Assembly (NCBI GenBank): GCA_903840435.1
Contig: CAIMFV010000010.1
Location: 124,001 to 188,000 of the forward strand
From: an uncultured Caulobacterales bacterium
GTDB taxonomy: Bacteria; Pseudomonadota; Alphaproteobacteria; Caulobacterales; Caulobacteraceae
Reading direction: 5' to 3'
Length of the DNA stretch: 64,000 nt
Part shown: piece after piece, positions 46,171 through 54,670 of the stretch
How the letters are laid out: each line of letters starts with the position of its first letter
Position numbering within the stretch: the stretch's first letter is position 1
Translations under genes and position numbers: made by a program
Notes under the pieces: model-generated
Seen by the model: only the letters and a program-made list of their open reading frames with translations
Database searches by the model: none
What the model was told of the DNA's origin: nothing

Positions 46171-46814
46171 GGCCGCCACTCCAGGAAGCGTTCGATCAGG
46201 GCGAGGCCCGCCCCTTGGCTCTTCTCAGGATGGAATTGCACGCCCGCCACATTGTCCTTGGCAATCATCGCGGCGAAGCGTCCGCCATGGTCGGTTTCGG
46301 CGGCCACATGGTCTAGGTGTTGTGGAAAGACGGCGAAGGAATGGGTGAAATACATGGCTTCAGCCGTTCCCATGCCCTTTGTCAGGGGGTGAGGCCCGAG
46401 CGGCGTGACATCATTCCAGCCCATATGGGGAATCTTGGCCTGACGCGGGTCCTGTGGTTGAAGTTTGCGGGTATCGCCTGGAATCCAACCAAGACCTTTC
46501 GTCTCGCCAAACTCAAGCCCTCGGTCGGTCAGGAGCTGCATGCCGACGCAAATGCCGAGGAATGCGGCGCCTCGCCCTTTCACCGCATGGGTTAAGGCCT
46601 CAATCAAGCCATTACGGGCGCTAAGCGCCTCCATACAGGCCCGAAAGGCGCCAACGCCCGGCAACACAATCGAATCGGCGGCGGCGACAAAGTCGGGGTC
46701 TGAGGTTGCGCGAATATCCCGCCGCCGGTTCAGGGCACTCGCCGCCGCCCACAGGGCTTTTTCCGCCGAAGGCAGATTGCCAGACCCATAGTCAATGAGG
46801 GCGACGGTACGCAT
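46167..46814 (-). CDS. hisH: Imidazole glycerol phosphate synthase, glutamine amidotransferase subunit
   Basis: The 215-residue class-I glutaminase subunit has the GSGN motif (IDYGSGNLPSAEKALWAA), the nucleophile in AFLGICVGMQLLTDRGLEFG, and the His-x-Glu dyad in VAGVQFHPEKSQGAGL. It is 5 bases after hisB and overlaps hisA by four. Confidence 0.95.
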   Translation of the reverse strand: MRTVALIDYGSGNLPSAEKALWAAASALNRRRDIRATSDPDFVAAADSIVLPGVGAFRACMEALSARNGLIEALTHAVKGRGAAFLGICVGMQLLTDRGLEFGETKGLGWIPGDTRKLQPQDPRQAKIPHMGWNDVTPLGPHPLTKGMGTAEAMYFTHSFAVFPQHLDHVAAETDHGGRFAAMIAKDNVAGVQFHPEKSQGAGLALIERFLEWRP

Positions 46815-46819
46815 GGCGA

Positions 46820-47452
46820 CTAGAGGACACCCTTGGTGGAGGCCGCTTGGCCAAGCGTTTTCGGGTCGATTTCACTGGCTTCGCGCAAGGCCCGCCCCAG
46901 CGCCTTGAACCCGCTTTCGGCAATATGGTGGTTGTTCTCGCCATAGAGGGTTTCGAGATGCACGCAGGCCCCGGCGTTTTGCGCAAAGGCCTGATGAAAT
47001 TCCTTGAACAGCTCGGTGTCGAAATCGCCGAGCTTGTCGCGGCTGAAAGTCGTGCGCCAAACAAGGTATGGACGGTTGCACAGGTCCACGGCACAGCGGG
47101 TCAGGGTTTCGTCCATTGGGATGGTCGCACAGCCGAACCGGCGCAGGCCCTTATAGCCCGGTAGGGCGGCGGCAAAAGCTTGGCCGAGCACAATGCCGAC
47201 ATCCTCGACCGTGTGATGCATGTCGATATGGAGATCGCCCGAGGCGGTGAGCTCGAGGTCGAAGCCGCCGTGTCTGGCGAAGCTATCAAGCATATGATCG
47301 AAAAAGCCGATCCCGGTCGTGATACGCGTGCGACCGACGCCGTCGATTTTCAACCGCGCCTCGATGGCGGTTTCCTTGGTTTTGCGGACAATGTGGCCTT
47401 CGCGATGGCCTTCGCTTTCGGGCGATGGCGCGCGCAGTTCGTCTCCGGTCAT
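46820..47452 (-). CDS. hisB: Imidazoleglycerol-phosphate dehydratase
   Basis: The 210-residue monofunctional dehydratase (no phosphatase domain) has the metal sites GIGFFDHMLDSFARHGGFDL, DLHIDMHHTVEDVGIVLGQA and HIAESGFKALGRALREA. It is first of the hisBHAFE operon, 31 bases after the PfkB kinase stop on the same strand. Confidence 0.95.
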   Translation of the reverse strand: MTGDELRAPSPESEGHREGHIVRKTKETAIEARLKIDGVGRTRITTGIGFFDHMLDSFARHGGFDLELTASGDLHIDMHHTVEDVGIVLGQAFAAALPGYKGLRRFGCATIPMDETLTRCAVDLCNRPYLVWRTTFSRDKLGDFDTELFKEFHQAFAQNAGACVHLETLYGENNHHIAESGFKALGRALREASEIDPKTLGQAASTKGVL

Positions 47453-47483
47453 GTGCGGCCTTCCTTAAAACCTCGTCCGCGGG

Positions 47484-48476
47484 TCACAAAAGTCCCCCCT
47501 GTTGTGCGAGCGCTTTTAGCGAGGTCTGGGGTCTTGGGCCATAGTGTTGAATAACCTCAGCGGCAGCGAGCGCGCCTAACCGGCCAGAGACGGCGGCGGA
47601 AAGCCCGCGCGCCAAACCAAACATCACCCCAGCCGCATATTGGTCGCCTGCGCCGGTGGTATCGACCACATGATCGACCTTGGCGGCCGGAATAAGCTCC
47701 ACGGCGCCATCGGACAGGATAACCGAGCCTTTTTCGCCACGCGTGACACAGGCCATGCGGGTGCGCGCGCCCAGGCTGGCGGCGGCGGCGTCGAAATCGT
47801 CGGTTTGAAACAGCGCCGTCACCTCGGCCTCATTGGCAAAGACGATATCGATCTCGCTGTCGATAAAGGCGAGCAGTCCCGCCCGGTGCCGTTCGACCAC
47901 GAAGGCATCAGAAAGGGTGATGGCGATTTTCCGACCGGCGTCACGGCCAAGTTGGGCCGCCTTGGCAAAGGCGAGGCGGGCCGGTGGCGGGTCGAACAGA
48001 TAGCCTTCCAGATAGAGGATGGCGGCGCTTTTGCACACGGCGGGATCGATGTCATCGACGGTTAGGCGGTCTGCGGCGCCCAGACAGGTGCACATGGTCC
48101 GCTGACCATCTTCCGTGACATTGACAAGGCACCTTCCCGTTCCGGGGCCATTCTTCAAAGCTGGTCCGTCGAAATGCACGCCCTGGGCGGTGATGTCATG
48201 GCGAAACACCTTGCCTAACAGATCGTCCGCCACCTTGCCCAAAAAGGCCGCCTGCCCGCCGAAGCTCGCCACGCCCGCCACCGTATTGGCCGCCGAACCG
48301 CCCGAGGTTTCTACCCCTGCGGCCATGGCTGCATAAAGGGCTGCCGAGCTTGCGTCATCGACCAGGGTCATTGCCCCCTTGGCGATCCTGTGGGTGGCCA
48401 AAAAGGCGTCGTCAGCCGGCGCGATAACGTCGACAAGGGCGTTGCCGACAGCGGCGACATCGAAACGGGCAGGCAT
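47484..48476 (-). CDS. PfkB-family carbohydrate/adenosine kinase
   Basis: The 330-residue ribokinase-fold enzyme has the PfkB signatures GGSAANTVAGVASFGGQAAF and VDTTGAGDQYAAGVMFGLAR (catalytic Asp in GAGD). The N-terminal DVAAVGNALVDVIAPADDAF and the mid-region YLEGYLFDPPPARLAF resemble alphaproteobacterial adenosine kinases. The substrate is not proven. It is upstream of hisB. Confidence 0.88.
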   Translation of the reverse strand: MPARFDVAAVGNALVDVIAPADDAFLATHRIAKGAMTLVDDASSAALYAAMAAGVETSGGSAANTVAGVASFGGQAAFLGKVADDLLGKVFRHDITAQGVHFDGPALKNGPGTGRCLVNVTEDGQRTMCTCLGAADRLTVDDIDPAVCKSAAILYLEGYLFDPPPARLAFAKAAQLGRDAGRKIAITLSDAFVVERHRAGLLAFIDSEIDIVFANEAEVTALFQTDDFDAAAASLGARTRMACVTRGEKGSVILSDGAVELIPAAKVDHVVDTTGAGDQYAAGVMFGLARGLSAAVSGRLGALAAAEVIQHYGPRPQTSLKALAQQGGLL

Positions 48477-48614
48477 GTCAGAAAGCTCATCTTCAGAGGA
48501 GGGGGGCGCGCCAGATGGGTAGGCCCCAGCGGCGGCGGAGTATAGTCAGGCTTGCCTTGAGAGCAATCAAAAGGGCAAGAACGGCTTTCGCTTTCGTACG
48601 GAAAGAGGTTTCCC

Positions 48615-49475
48615 GTGTCGCGCCGTCGCCTCGCCCTGCTCACCCCGGACCCGCAAGACCCGCTCTATGCGACGCGCATTCGCCCGCCGGAGGCCGATTA
48701 TCGCCTGCTGTTTGAACGCCTCAATGTCGAGGTGGTCGCCCATCCGTGGGTGCACGGCGCGCCGCGCGACGTCGACGGCGCCTTGGCAAGCCTCGCTTGG
48801 GGTTATCATTTCAAGCTTGCGGCCTTCACGCAAATGCTCGCCACCTGGCCCGGCGACATTCCGCTTGCCAATCCGCCGTCCGTGCTCGTCTGGAATGCAC
48901 GCAAGACCTATCTGGCGGAACTGAACGCGCAAGGGGTCGCCACCATCCCTACCCTCACACCGGAAGAGACCGACGCGGCGCTGATCCGTGAAGCCTTTGA
49001 GGCGTTTGGAGCGGAGGAATTGGTGATTAAGCCGCTGGTCTCAGCGGGATCGCACGAAACCTTTCGCCTGGCGCGCGGGGACATCTATTCGGGTCCGACG
49101 CGGGGTCGGATGGTCCAGCCCCTCCTGACAGCGGTCGCCGAAGAGGGCGAGCTGTCGCTCTTCTATTTTGGCGGTGTTTTTAGTCACGCCGTGGTCAAGC
49201 GCGCAGCTCACGGCGATTTTCGCGTCCAACCGCAGTTCGGCGCCGAGATCACCACCTGGACGCCCTCACACGAGGCGACCGCTTTGGCCGAAGCTGTGCT
49301 CGCCGCTGCGCCCAAGGGGATCATCTATGCGCGGATCGATCTCTTACGTGACCAAAAGGGCGAGCTTCGGCTCATGGAGCTCGAAGCCATCGAACCTGAC
49401 CTCTATTTCGCCCACGCGCCCGATGGCGGCGCCCAGTTCGGCGCGGCGGTCTTAGCCGCGTTTGGCTGGGCCTAA
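48615..49475 (+). CDS. ATP-grasp domain protein, glutathione-synthetase-like
   Basis: The 286-residue protein begins at GTG 48615 (SRRRLALLTPDPQDPLYATR). ATP-grasp traits are the central LVIKPLVSAGSHETFRLARG (ATP-binding lysine), GRMVQPLLTAVAEEGELSLF and ARIDLLRDQKGELRLMELEA (metal-binding Asp and Glu pattern). It ligates a carboxylate to an amine or thiol, but the substrate is unknown. No neighbour gives a clue. Confidence 0.82.
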   Translation: MSRRRLALLTPDPQDPLYATRIRPPEADYRLLFERLNVEVVAHPWVHGAPRDVDGALASLAWGYHFKLAAFTQMLATWPGDIPLANPPSVLVWNARKTYLAELNAQGVATIPTLTPEETDAALIREAFEAFGAEELVIKPLVSAGSHETFRLARGDIYSGPTRGRMVQPLLTAVAEEGELSLFYFGGVFSHAVVKRAAHGDFRVQPQFGAEITTWTPSHEATALAEAVLAAAPKGIIYARIDLLRDQKGELRLMELEAIEPDLYFAHAPDGGAQFGAAVLAAFGWA

Positions 49476-49677
49476 CCCGATAGGCTTCGCGCTTCTGCGG
49501 TGTTGTACCGGTCGGGGCGTGGCTCGTGTCGAGAGCGCCCCCTAAAGGACCCAAAGTCGACACGCGACAAATTGTCCGCATCAAATCTTTGATCTTGCCC
49601 AATGGCGTCCGGTTCCGCTCGATAGACTGACACTGCTCGTCGGTTCGGGCATCGACACAGCCTGGGACGCGCCTGAC

Positions 49678-50607
49678 GTGACAGCCAAGATTGTGACGGC
49701 GGCTTTCGAAGGGGTGGAGGCGCGGCGGGTCGATGTCGAGGTGCAGATCAGCTCCGGCGTCGTCGCCTTCATCATTGTTGGATTGGCCGACAAGGCGGTG
49801 GCGGAAAGCCGGGAGCGGGTGCGCGCCGCCTTTGCGGGATTGGGTTTGGCCCTGCCTGCCAAGCGCCTGGTGGTCAATCTTGCCCCCGCCGATCTGCCGA
49901 AAGAGGGCTCCCATTATGATCTGCCCATTGCGCTTGGCCTGATGGCCGCCATGGGCGTCGCGCCGCCTGAGGCCTTGGAGGGGTGGTTGGCCTTTGGCGA
50001 GCTCAGCCTGGACGGCCGCATCGCGCCAGCGGTCGGTGCGCTCCCCGCCGCAATCGCCGCCCGCGCCATGGGCCTTGGACTGATCTGCGCCGAGGCGAGC
50101 GGCCCTGAGGCGGCCTGGGCGGGGGAGACCCCCATCCTGGCCCCGCGCTCGTTGATCGCCCTGATCAATCATTTTCGCGGCACTCAGATTCTCACGCCGC
50201 CCCAGCCTGGACCCGCACTCGACGGAACCGGCGGTCCTGACCTCGCTGACGTCAAGGGCCAGGATCAGGCGCGCAGGGCGTTAGAGATTGCCGCAGCCGG
50301 GGGCCATAATCTGTTATTTTGCGGCCCGCCGGGCTCGGGAAAATCCATGCTGGCCAGCCGCGTGCCCGGGCTCTTGCCGCCCTTATCGACGAAGGAACTG
50401 TTAGAAACCTCAATGGTACATTCCATGGCGGGCTTAATCGCCAAGGGGGCGCTGACCCGACGCCGCCCGTTTCGCGCGCCCCACCACTCCGCCAGCATGG
50501 CCGCCCTGGTCGGCGGCGGCTCAAAGGCAAAACCGGGTGAGGTGTCTTTGGCCCATAATGGCGTGTTGTTTTTGGATGAGTTGCCGGAATTCACCGGCAT
50601 TATGTAG
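49678..50607 (+). pseudogene. comM: comM (yifB) 5' fragment, interrupted by transposon
   Basis: ComM/YifB is an AAA+ Mg-chelatase-like helicase that helps branch migration in natural transformation. This fragment (GTG 49678) has 309 codons, the last few from the transposon. The N-terminal ComM domain ([40 protein letters not shown]) is complete, as are Walker [10 protein letters not shown] and Walker [10 protein letters not shown]. It then runs three codons (Gly-Ile-Met) into the left terminal repeat, where TAG at 50605-50607 stops it. The genuine comM sequence ends at 50594. Joined to 55778-56393 it gives 510 residues, a normal ComM length. Confidence 0.93.
50587..50594. repeat. 8 bp target-site duplication, left
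   Basis: GAATTCAC, identical to 55770-55777, directly abuts the left inverted repeat. Eight base pairs is the duplication length known for the IS1595 family. Confidence 0.92.
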
Positions 50608-50618
50608 CAAACACACCA
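50595..50618 (+). repeat. Left terminal inverted repeat
   Basis: CGGCATTATGTAGCAAAC followed by ACACCA. Compared with the right repeat it differs only at base 19 (A versus T). It contains the stop codon that ends the comM fragment. Confidence 0.92.
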
Positions 50619-50663
50619 ATCGGACTCTTCTTCTTTTTGGAGGTCCGGGGGTATTTTTGAGGA

Positions 50664-51137
50664 ATGGAAAGACCGAACACAGTCTCGGGGCTGGTTGCAA
50701 AGCGCGACGAGCTTGTGAAGTACCGCGAGCGCCTGGAAGCCGATATAAGGGCGCTCGTCTGCGATATCGATCACTTAGAAGCGGCGATTCGCATCTTTGA
50801 TCCGGAGGACACGCCAGAGGCCCGTATGCGTTATGCCGCATTGCACCGCGCGCCAAAAGGCCAATCAACGCGATTCATACTTTCCAGCCTCCGGGAGGCG
50901 TCTGGGCCTTTGACGTCGCGTCAACTTGCGGACCTTTGGTGCGTGGATCGTGGGCTCGTCGCCAAACCCTCTACAGTATCGATGCTTCGCAAGCGAATGG
51001 GAGCGACACTCAAGGTGCTTCACAACAAAGGCGTTGTTCAACAGAGCGGATATATCGACGGCTGGATTGGCTGGTGTTTGCCGTCGCCGGATGTAGCGAG
51101 CACACGGTCAGCCTTACCGCACATTGGGGTGAGATGA
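50664..51137 (+). CDS. Hypothetical coiled-coil/HTH-like protein in transposon
   Basis: The 157-residue protein begins MERPNTVSGLVAKRDELVKY. Residues about 8-50 form an amphipathic coiled coil (RERLEADIRALVCDIDHLEA then AIRIFDPED). Residues about 70-140 are helical with a winged-helix look (STRFILSSLREASGPLTSRQ LADLWCV, VSMLRKRMGATLKVLHNKGV VQQ). I recall this protein type as common in alphaproteobacterial mobile DNA, without a known function. Its position next to the left repeat suggests a transposition or regulatory accessory. It converges on aqpS with a 24-base overlap. Confidence 0.7.
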   Translation: MERPNTVSGLVAKRDELVKYRERLEADIRALVCDIDHLEAAIRIFDPEDTPEARMRYAALHRAPKGQSTRFILSSLREASGPLTSRQLADLWCVDRGLVAKPSTVSMLRKRMGATLKVLHNKGVVQQSGYIDGWIGWCLPSPDVASTRSALPHIGVR

Positions 51138-51866
51138 TCCATTTGGCCCGGCGCTCTTGCGTTCAGTCCTTAATAACCAACCGAAGACCCCGACCGCTGC
51201 AATCGCTCCCATAATCTGGGCGGTGACAAAGCCCAGCACCGACGAAGGGGCGATACCTGCGAACGTATTGGAGAGACTTCGCGCGACGGTCACAGCGGGA
51301 TTTGCGAAAGACGTTGACGCCGTAAACCAGTAGGCCGATGTGATGTAGAGACCGACCGCATTAGGAGTGAAGTTAGCTTTGAACTGAACGCATCCGAGTA
51401 TGGTCCCCAAGAGACCGAATGTTGCGACAAATTCAGAAAACATTTGCGGCGCACCGTCGCGGACTTTCGTTGAGACTTGTAAGATGTGTTCTCCGAACAT
51501 GGCATGCGCAATATAGACCCCCAGGACAGCGCCGATGACCTGGGCGCCAACGAACAGAAACGCCAGTTTGGCTCGTATTTCTCCCCGCACCAGGAAGGCC
51601 AATGTGACGGCAGGATTGAAGTGCGCACCGGAGATAGAACCAAAAATGGTTATCAACACGACCAGCGCGGCGCCTGTGGATATCGTATTGCCTAGGAGCG
51701 CCACGGCGATATTTCCGCCGCAAAGGCGATCTCCCATGATGCCCGACCCGACGACGACGGCCAACAGCATCGCCGTCCCCAAACCTTCAGCGACCAATTG
51801 TTTGGCTAGACTGAATGTGCTTGATCGCGCCTCGATATCGGGCGCTGTTTCTTCCAGAGGTGTCAT
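51114..51866 (-). CDS. aqpS: Aquaporin-type channel of an arsenic operon (AqpS-like)
   Basis: The 250-residue MIP channel has six hydrophobic helices and both NPA motifs, SGAHFNPAVTLAFL (84-86) and TSFANPAVTVARSL (189-191). In Sinorhizobium, AqpS lets arsenite made by ArsC leave the cell, replacing a pump; the same is expected here because arsC lies directly upstream with a TGATG overlap. No Acr3 or ArsB pump gene is present in the element. An orthodox aquaporin role cannot be excluded. Confidence 0.85.
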   Translation of the reverse strand: MTPLEETAPDIEARSSTFSLAKQLVAEGLGTAMLLAVVVGSGIMGDRLCGGNIAVALLGNTISTGAALVVLITIFGSISGAHFNPAVTLAFLVRGEIRAKLAFLFVGAQVIGAVLGVYIAHAMFGEHILQVSTKVRDGAPQMFSEFVATFGLLGTILGCVQFKANFTPNAVGLYITSAYWFTASTSFANPAVTVARSLSNTFAGIAPSSVLGFVTAQIMGAIAAVGVFGWLLRTERKSAGPNGSSHPNVR

Positions 51867-52393
51867 CAGGCCGTTCCCGGCGCGTCTTTGGTGCTGCCAA
51901 TGTCGTCCATCCGGGCCTTTAGAGATTGTCGGCTCAATGACGCGATTGGCAAGCTCGCGAAAATGCCGATCCGATTGTTCAAAAACCGATATGTGTCCGC
52001 GAACGCGAGGGCGATGGCCGCATCAGAACCTTCAACGGAGGCCGGGTCAGGCAGTCCCCAATGAGAGGAGATGGGCTGGCCCGGCCAGATTGGGCAAATC
52101 TCACCCGCTGCTGTGTCACAGACGGTAATAACAAAATCGAGCTCAGGCGCTCCGGCGGAAGCGAACTCATCCCACGGCTTAGAGCGAAAGGCGCCGGTGT
52201 CGTAACCGAGGCTCGCCAACAACTTAAGGGCCTGGGGGTGAACCTCGCCCTTGGGATGTGACCCGGCTGAATAAGCGGCGAACTTACCTTGGCCGACCCT
52301 GTTCATGATCGCTTCCGCCAAGATCGAGCGAGCGGAATTTCCCGTGCAAAGGAAGAGGATATTGAACGGCTTGGGAACATCCAGGGTCGTCAT
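51866..52393 (-). CDS. arsC: Arsenate reductase, low-molecular-weight phosphatase type
   Basis: The 175-residue enzyme reduces arsenate to arsenite. The ATG at 52393 (MTTLDVPKPFNILFLCTGNS) overlaps the arsR stop (ATGA), so it is preferred to the upstream ATG in the same frame. The catalytic P-loop C-x5-R is CTGNSAR (16-22), with FVITVCDTAAGEICPIWPGQ supplying further cysteines and the DPA-like acid loop in GLPDPASVEG. It is coupled to arsR before it and aqpS after it. Confidence 0.9.
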   Translation of the reverse strand: MTTLDVPKPFNILFLCTGNSARSILAEAIMNRVGQGKFAAYSAGSHPKGEVHPQALKLLASLGYDTGAFRSKPWDEFASAGAPELDFVITVCDTAAGEICPIWPGQPISSHWGLPDPASVEGSDAAIALAFADTYRFLNNRIGIFASLPIASLSRQSLKARMDDIGSTKDAPGTA

Positions 52394-52764
52394 GATTTCA
52401 TTTCCTCGTATTCCGCCGCGTCGCTCGCGCAACAAGTGGCTCGGGTTGCAACGTCCATCAAAGGTACACAGATGTCTGGCTCGCCATTGCAGCAGTCCGC
52501 CAACAGGAAGGCGAGTAACTCGCGCATTCGCCCAAAGTTCGCGCTGTAAAGGATCATCCGGCCGTCCCGCCGTCGGGTGATAAGTCCCGCGTGGCTGAGC
52601 ACGTTTAGATTGGCGGTGAGTGTGCTCGGGGGAGATGATAAGGCGCCTGCGATATCACCAGCCTTCACTCCGCGAGGACCGGCACGAACCAGCAATCGAA
52701 AGATGGCAAGCCGTCCTTCGAGGCCGAGCAAAGAGAGGACATTAGCGGCTTCGTTGATTTCCAT
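52390..52764 (-). CDS. arsR: ArsR-family arsenic-responsive repressor
   Basis: The 124-residue winged-helix repressor (MEINEAANVLSLLGLEGRLA, with PSTLTANLNVLSHAGLITRR as recognition region) lacks the ELCVCDL metal motif of plasmid ArsR. Instead it has C-terminal cysteines 91, 92 and 99 plus 111 and 112, similar to C-terminal-site ArsR types (AfArsR-like). Overlapping arsR-arsC-aqpS start and stop codons imply one autoregulated message. Confidence 0.9.
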   Translation of the reverse strand: MEINEAANVLSLLGLEGRLAIFRLLVRAGPRGVKAGDIAGALSSPPSTLTANLNVLSHAGLITRRRDGRMILYSANFGRMRELLAFLLADCCNGEPDICVPLMDVATRATCCASDAAEYEEMKS

Positions 52765-52927
52765 AATTCTACAATACTCGAAATTTGGATAACTTAGTAG
52801 GCGGGATTCGTGACAGTTTTATGGACCTGCGTGTGAGCGCGCTCGCCGGGTTCGAGCCGGTCCGTCATTCCCCGTCCAATCCAAGTCGCCAGCGTGCTAT
52901 GGAAGGATGCTCGCCGTCACAGTACGC

Positions 52928-53926
52928 CTAGGCTGCACTTCTGTCTGCGCGCTGCCAATAGCCCTTCCACGCACGGCTAACAGGGTGTCCCAGCGCCGCG
53001 CCCATGGCGTCAAGATACTGCCCGCCATTGGACAGGCGACGTCGATCCTCGCGCCAAGCCATTTCGAGGGCGTAGGCGTTCAGGTACTTGCCAGCGATAT
53101 GGTGGTGGACGCCAATTTCGGCGCGACGAATGCGCGAGAAGAAACTTTCGGCCATGTTGGTGCAGGCGTCATGGGTAGAGTAGGCCTCAGAGTGATTGAT
53201 CCGCTTGGTCAAAAACTTGGCCGATAGGACATCCCAGTGGTTCGCCTCGTCGGCAAAAACCGTAGAGCCCGGCTTTATTCTTTCAGCCACGACGGGCGTT
53301 CCAGCCGCCTCGGTGCGGGCCACAAAGGGCAAGCACTGGCCGTTCCGCTCGCGCATGACCACGACCACCTGGCGCTTGCCGTTTTGGTGCAGCGCCAACC
53401 TGCGGTCAATCCTGTGTTCCTTACGGTTCGCGGGCTTCACGTATCCGCCGAAATAGGCGCCATCGACTTCAACCTCACCATCGATCTCGACTTGAGATTG
53501 CTCGTGGGCCATGGCCTCGCGGATCTTATGAGCGAGCACGAAGGCGGTCTTGTATTGGACATCAAGGTCCCGAGAAAGTTGCAACGCGGGATATCCTTTT
53601 GCACCATTCACGAAAATCGCGATGGCGGCGAGAATGTCCCGGATTGGCAATTTGCGGCTGGCGAAGATCGTCCCACTCGTCACGCTGAACTGAGCGTGGC
53701 AGGCCTTGCACTTGAAAATCTTGCGCGTGGTGATCTCGTACGCCGCCGCACACCCGCAACGCGTGCAGACAGGTTCTCCGCCGGTCGCAGCCCAGCGGAT
53801 GGACTTAAAGACCGCGTGCGCCTCGTCGTCGCAAAGGCGGATGACCTTCGCCAACGATAGGCTGCGGGCTTTCGCCGAAAGGAGGAAGTGCTGGGCCAAA
53901 AACCACACATGCGTTATATTAAGCAC
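52928..53926 (-). CDS. IS1595-family transposase (ISXO2-like)
   Basis: The 332-residue transposase has an N-terminal zinc ribbon (CTRCG and CKACH, about 55-80) and a catalytic domain with EVDGAYFGGYVKPANRKEHR, VFADEANHWDVL and NMAESFFSRIRRAEI, giving the D-D-N/E-type triad of this family, plus a basic C-terminal tail. The start may lie a few codons downstream of the first ATG. It is in the same direction as the ars genes, and the terminal repeats lie far outside it. Confidence 0.9.
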   Translation of the reverse strand: MLNITHVWFLAQHFLLSAKARSLSLAKVIRLCDDEAHAVFKSIRWAATGGEPVCTRCGCAAAYEITTRKIFKCKACHAQFSVTSGTIFASRKLPIRDILAAIAIFVNGAKGYPALQLSRDLDVQYKTAFVLAHKIREAMAHEQSQVEIDGEVEVDGAYFGGYVKPANRKEHRIDRRLALHQNGKRQVVVVMRERNGQCLPFVARTEAAGTPVVAERIKPGSTVFADEANHWDVLSAKFLTKRINHSEAYSTHDACTNMAESFFSRIRRAEIGVHHHIAGKYLNAYALEMAWREDRRRLSNGGQYLDAMGAALGHPVSRAWKGYWQRADRSAA

Positions 53927-54009
53927 GAATATGTTAGGTTTTCACTCGGGTCTTGGCAAGAGCAAAACCAACGGATATGTTGCTTTTCTTTCGGAAACGA
54001 GGGGAATCG

Positions 54010-54237
54010 ATGGCAGCGGCAAGCGACGAATGGTCTGAACAGGCTAAGCGTCACCTCAAGGCGACCTTAAAACGCCACGGTGTAGGCTATGCCGAACTCG
54101 GAAAGCGGCTCACGGATATGGGCTTGCCCGAAAATGATTCCTCAATTGCGATGAAAATCAATCGAGGAGCGTTTCCTGCATGGTGGCTATTCGCGGTAAT
54201 GCGTGCAATTGGCGCTCATACGTTGCATTTGGGCTAA
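54010..54237 (+). CDS. DUF6471-like small protein adjacent to transposase
   Basis: The 75-residue protein starts at ATG 54010, where GAGGGGA lies upstream; an in-frame ATG at 53953 is possible. The sequence WSEQAKRHLKATLKRHGVGY continues AELGKRLTDMGLPENDSSIA MKINRG and AFPAWWLFAVMRAIGAHTLH, a small helix-turn-helix-like pattern matching my recollection of DUF6471. It is divergent from the transposase, so it may regulate it. Confidence 0.68.
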   Translation: MAAASDEWSEQAKRHLKATLKRHGVGYAELGKRLTDMGLPENDSSIAMKINRGAFPAWWLFAVMRAIGAHTLHLG

Positions 54238-54670
54238 TCGCTGACTGCGGATCTTACGCCCACTCAGCTCGTACGCTCAAATTGTACAAGTTATCGCAGT
54301 AGCAGTCAGGACTTCCTCACTGTATCTCGATCTCAAATCAGGGTTTAGATACACTACACGCCTAGGGCTATCGTGCGAAAGGTAAGCAACATGCAGGCGG
54401 TGATAGCGGTGACAATTCGGGCAAGGAATTCAATTAATATAGACCAAATATGGCGCGCGATTACCTGAGAGCGACCTGATTAATGGCGAGTTGTACCAAA
54501 CAGATGTCAAAGGATGACAAACAAATTTTAGAACGCAGGTCGTCGGGGTCGGCTTAGAACTGGGATTCCCTTTCTAATGCATGATTACAACGGGTGTGAA
54601 CAAGATGCGTCTTCATGCTATCGAATAAAAGTGCATCAGATCGATTGAATAACGACAGATAGGTCACGTT
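54238..54670. other. 433-base AT-rich non-coding stretch in transposon
   Basis: No open frame with a ribosome site or family likeness. It has an inverted repeat TGTATCT-N19-AGATACA near 54320-54352. Base composition is clearly less GC-rich than the chromosome, so it probably arrived with the following gene as foreign DNA. Confidence 0.5.

Noticed and set aside
52780-54009. Separate small insertion sequence containing only the IS1595 transposase
   Set aside because: No inverted repeat like CGGCATTATGTAGCAAAC or other matched ends are found directly outside the transposase; the only good ends are those of the 5175 bp unit.
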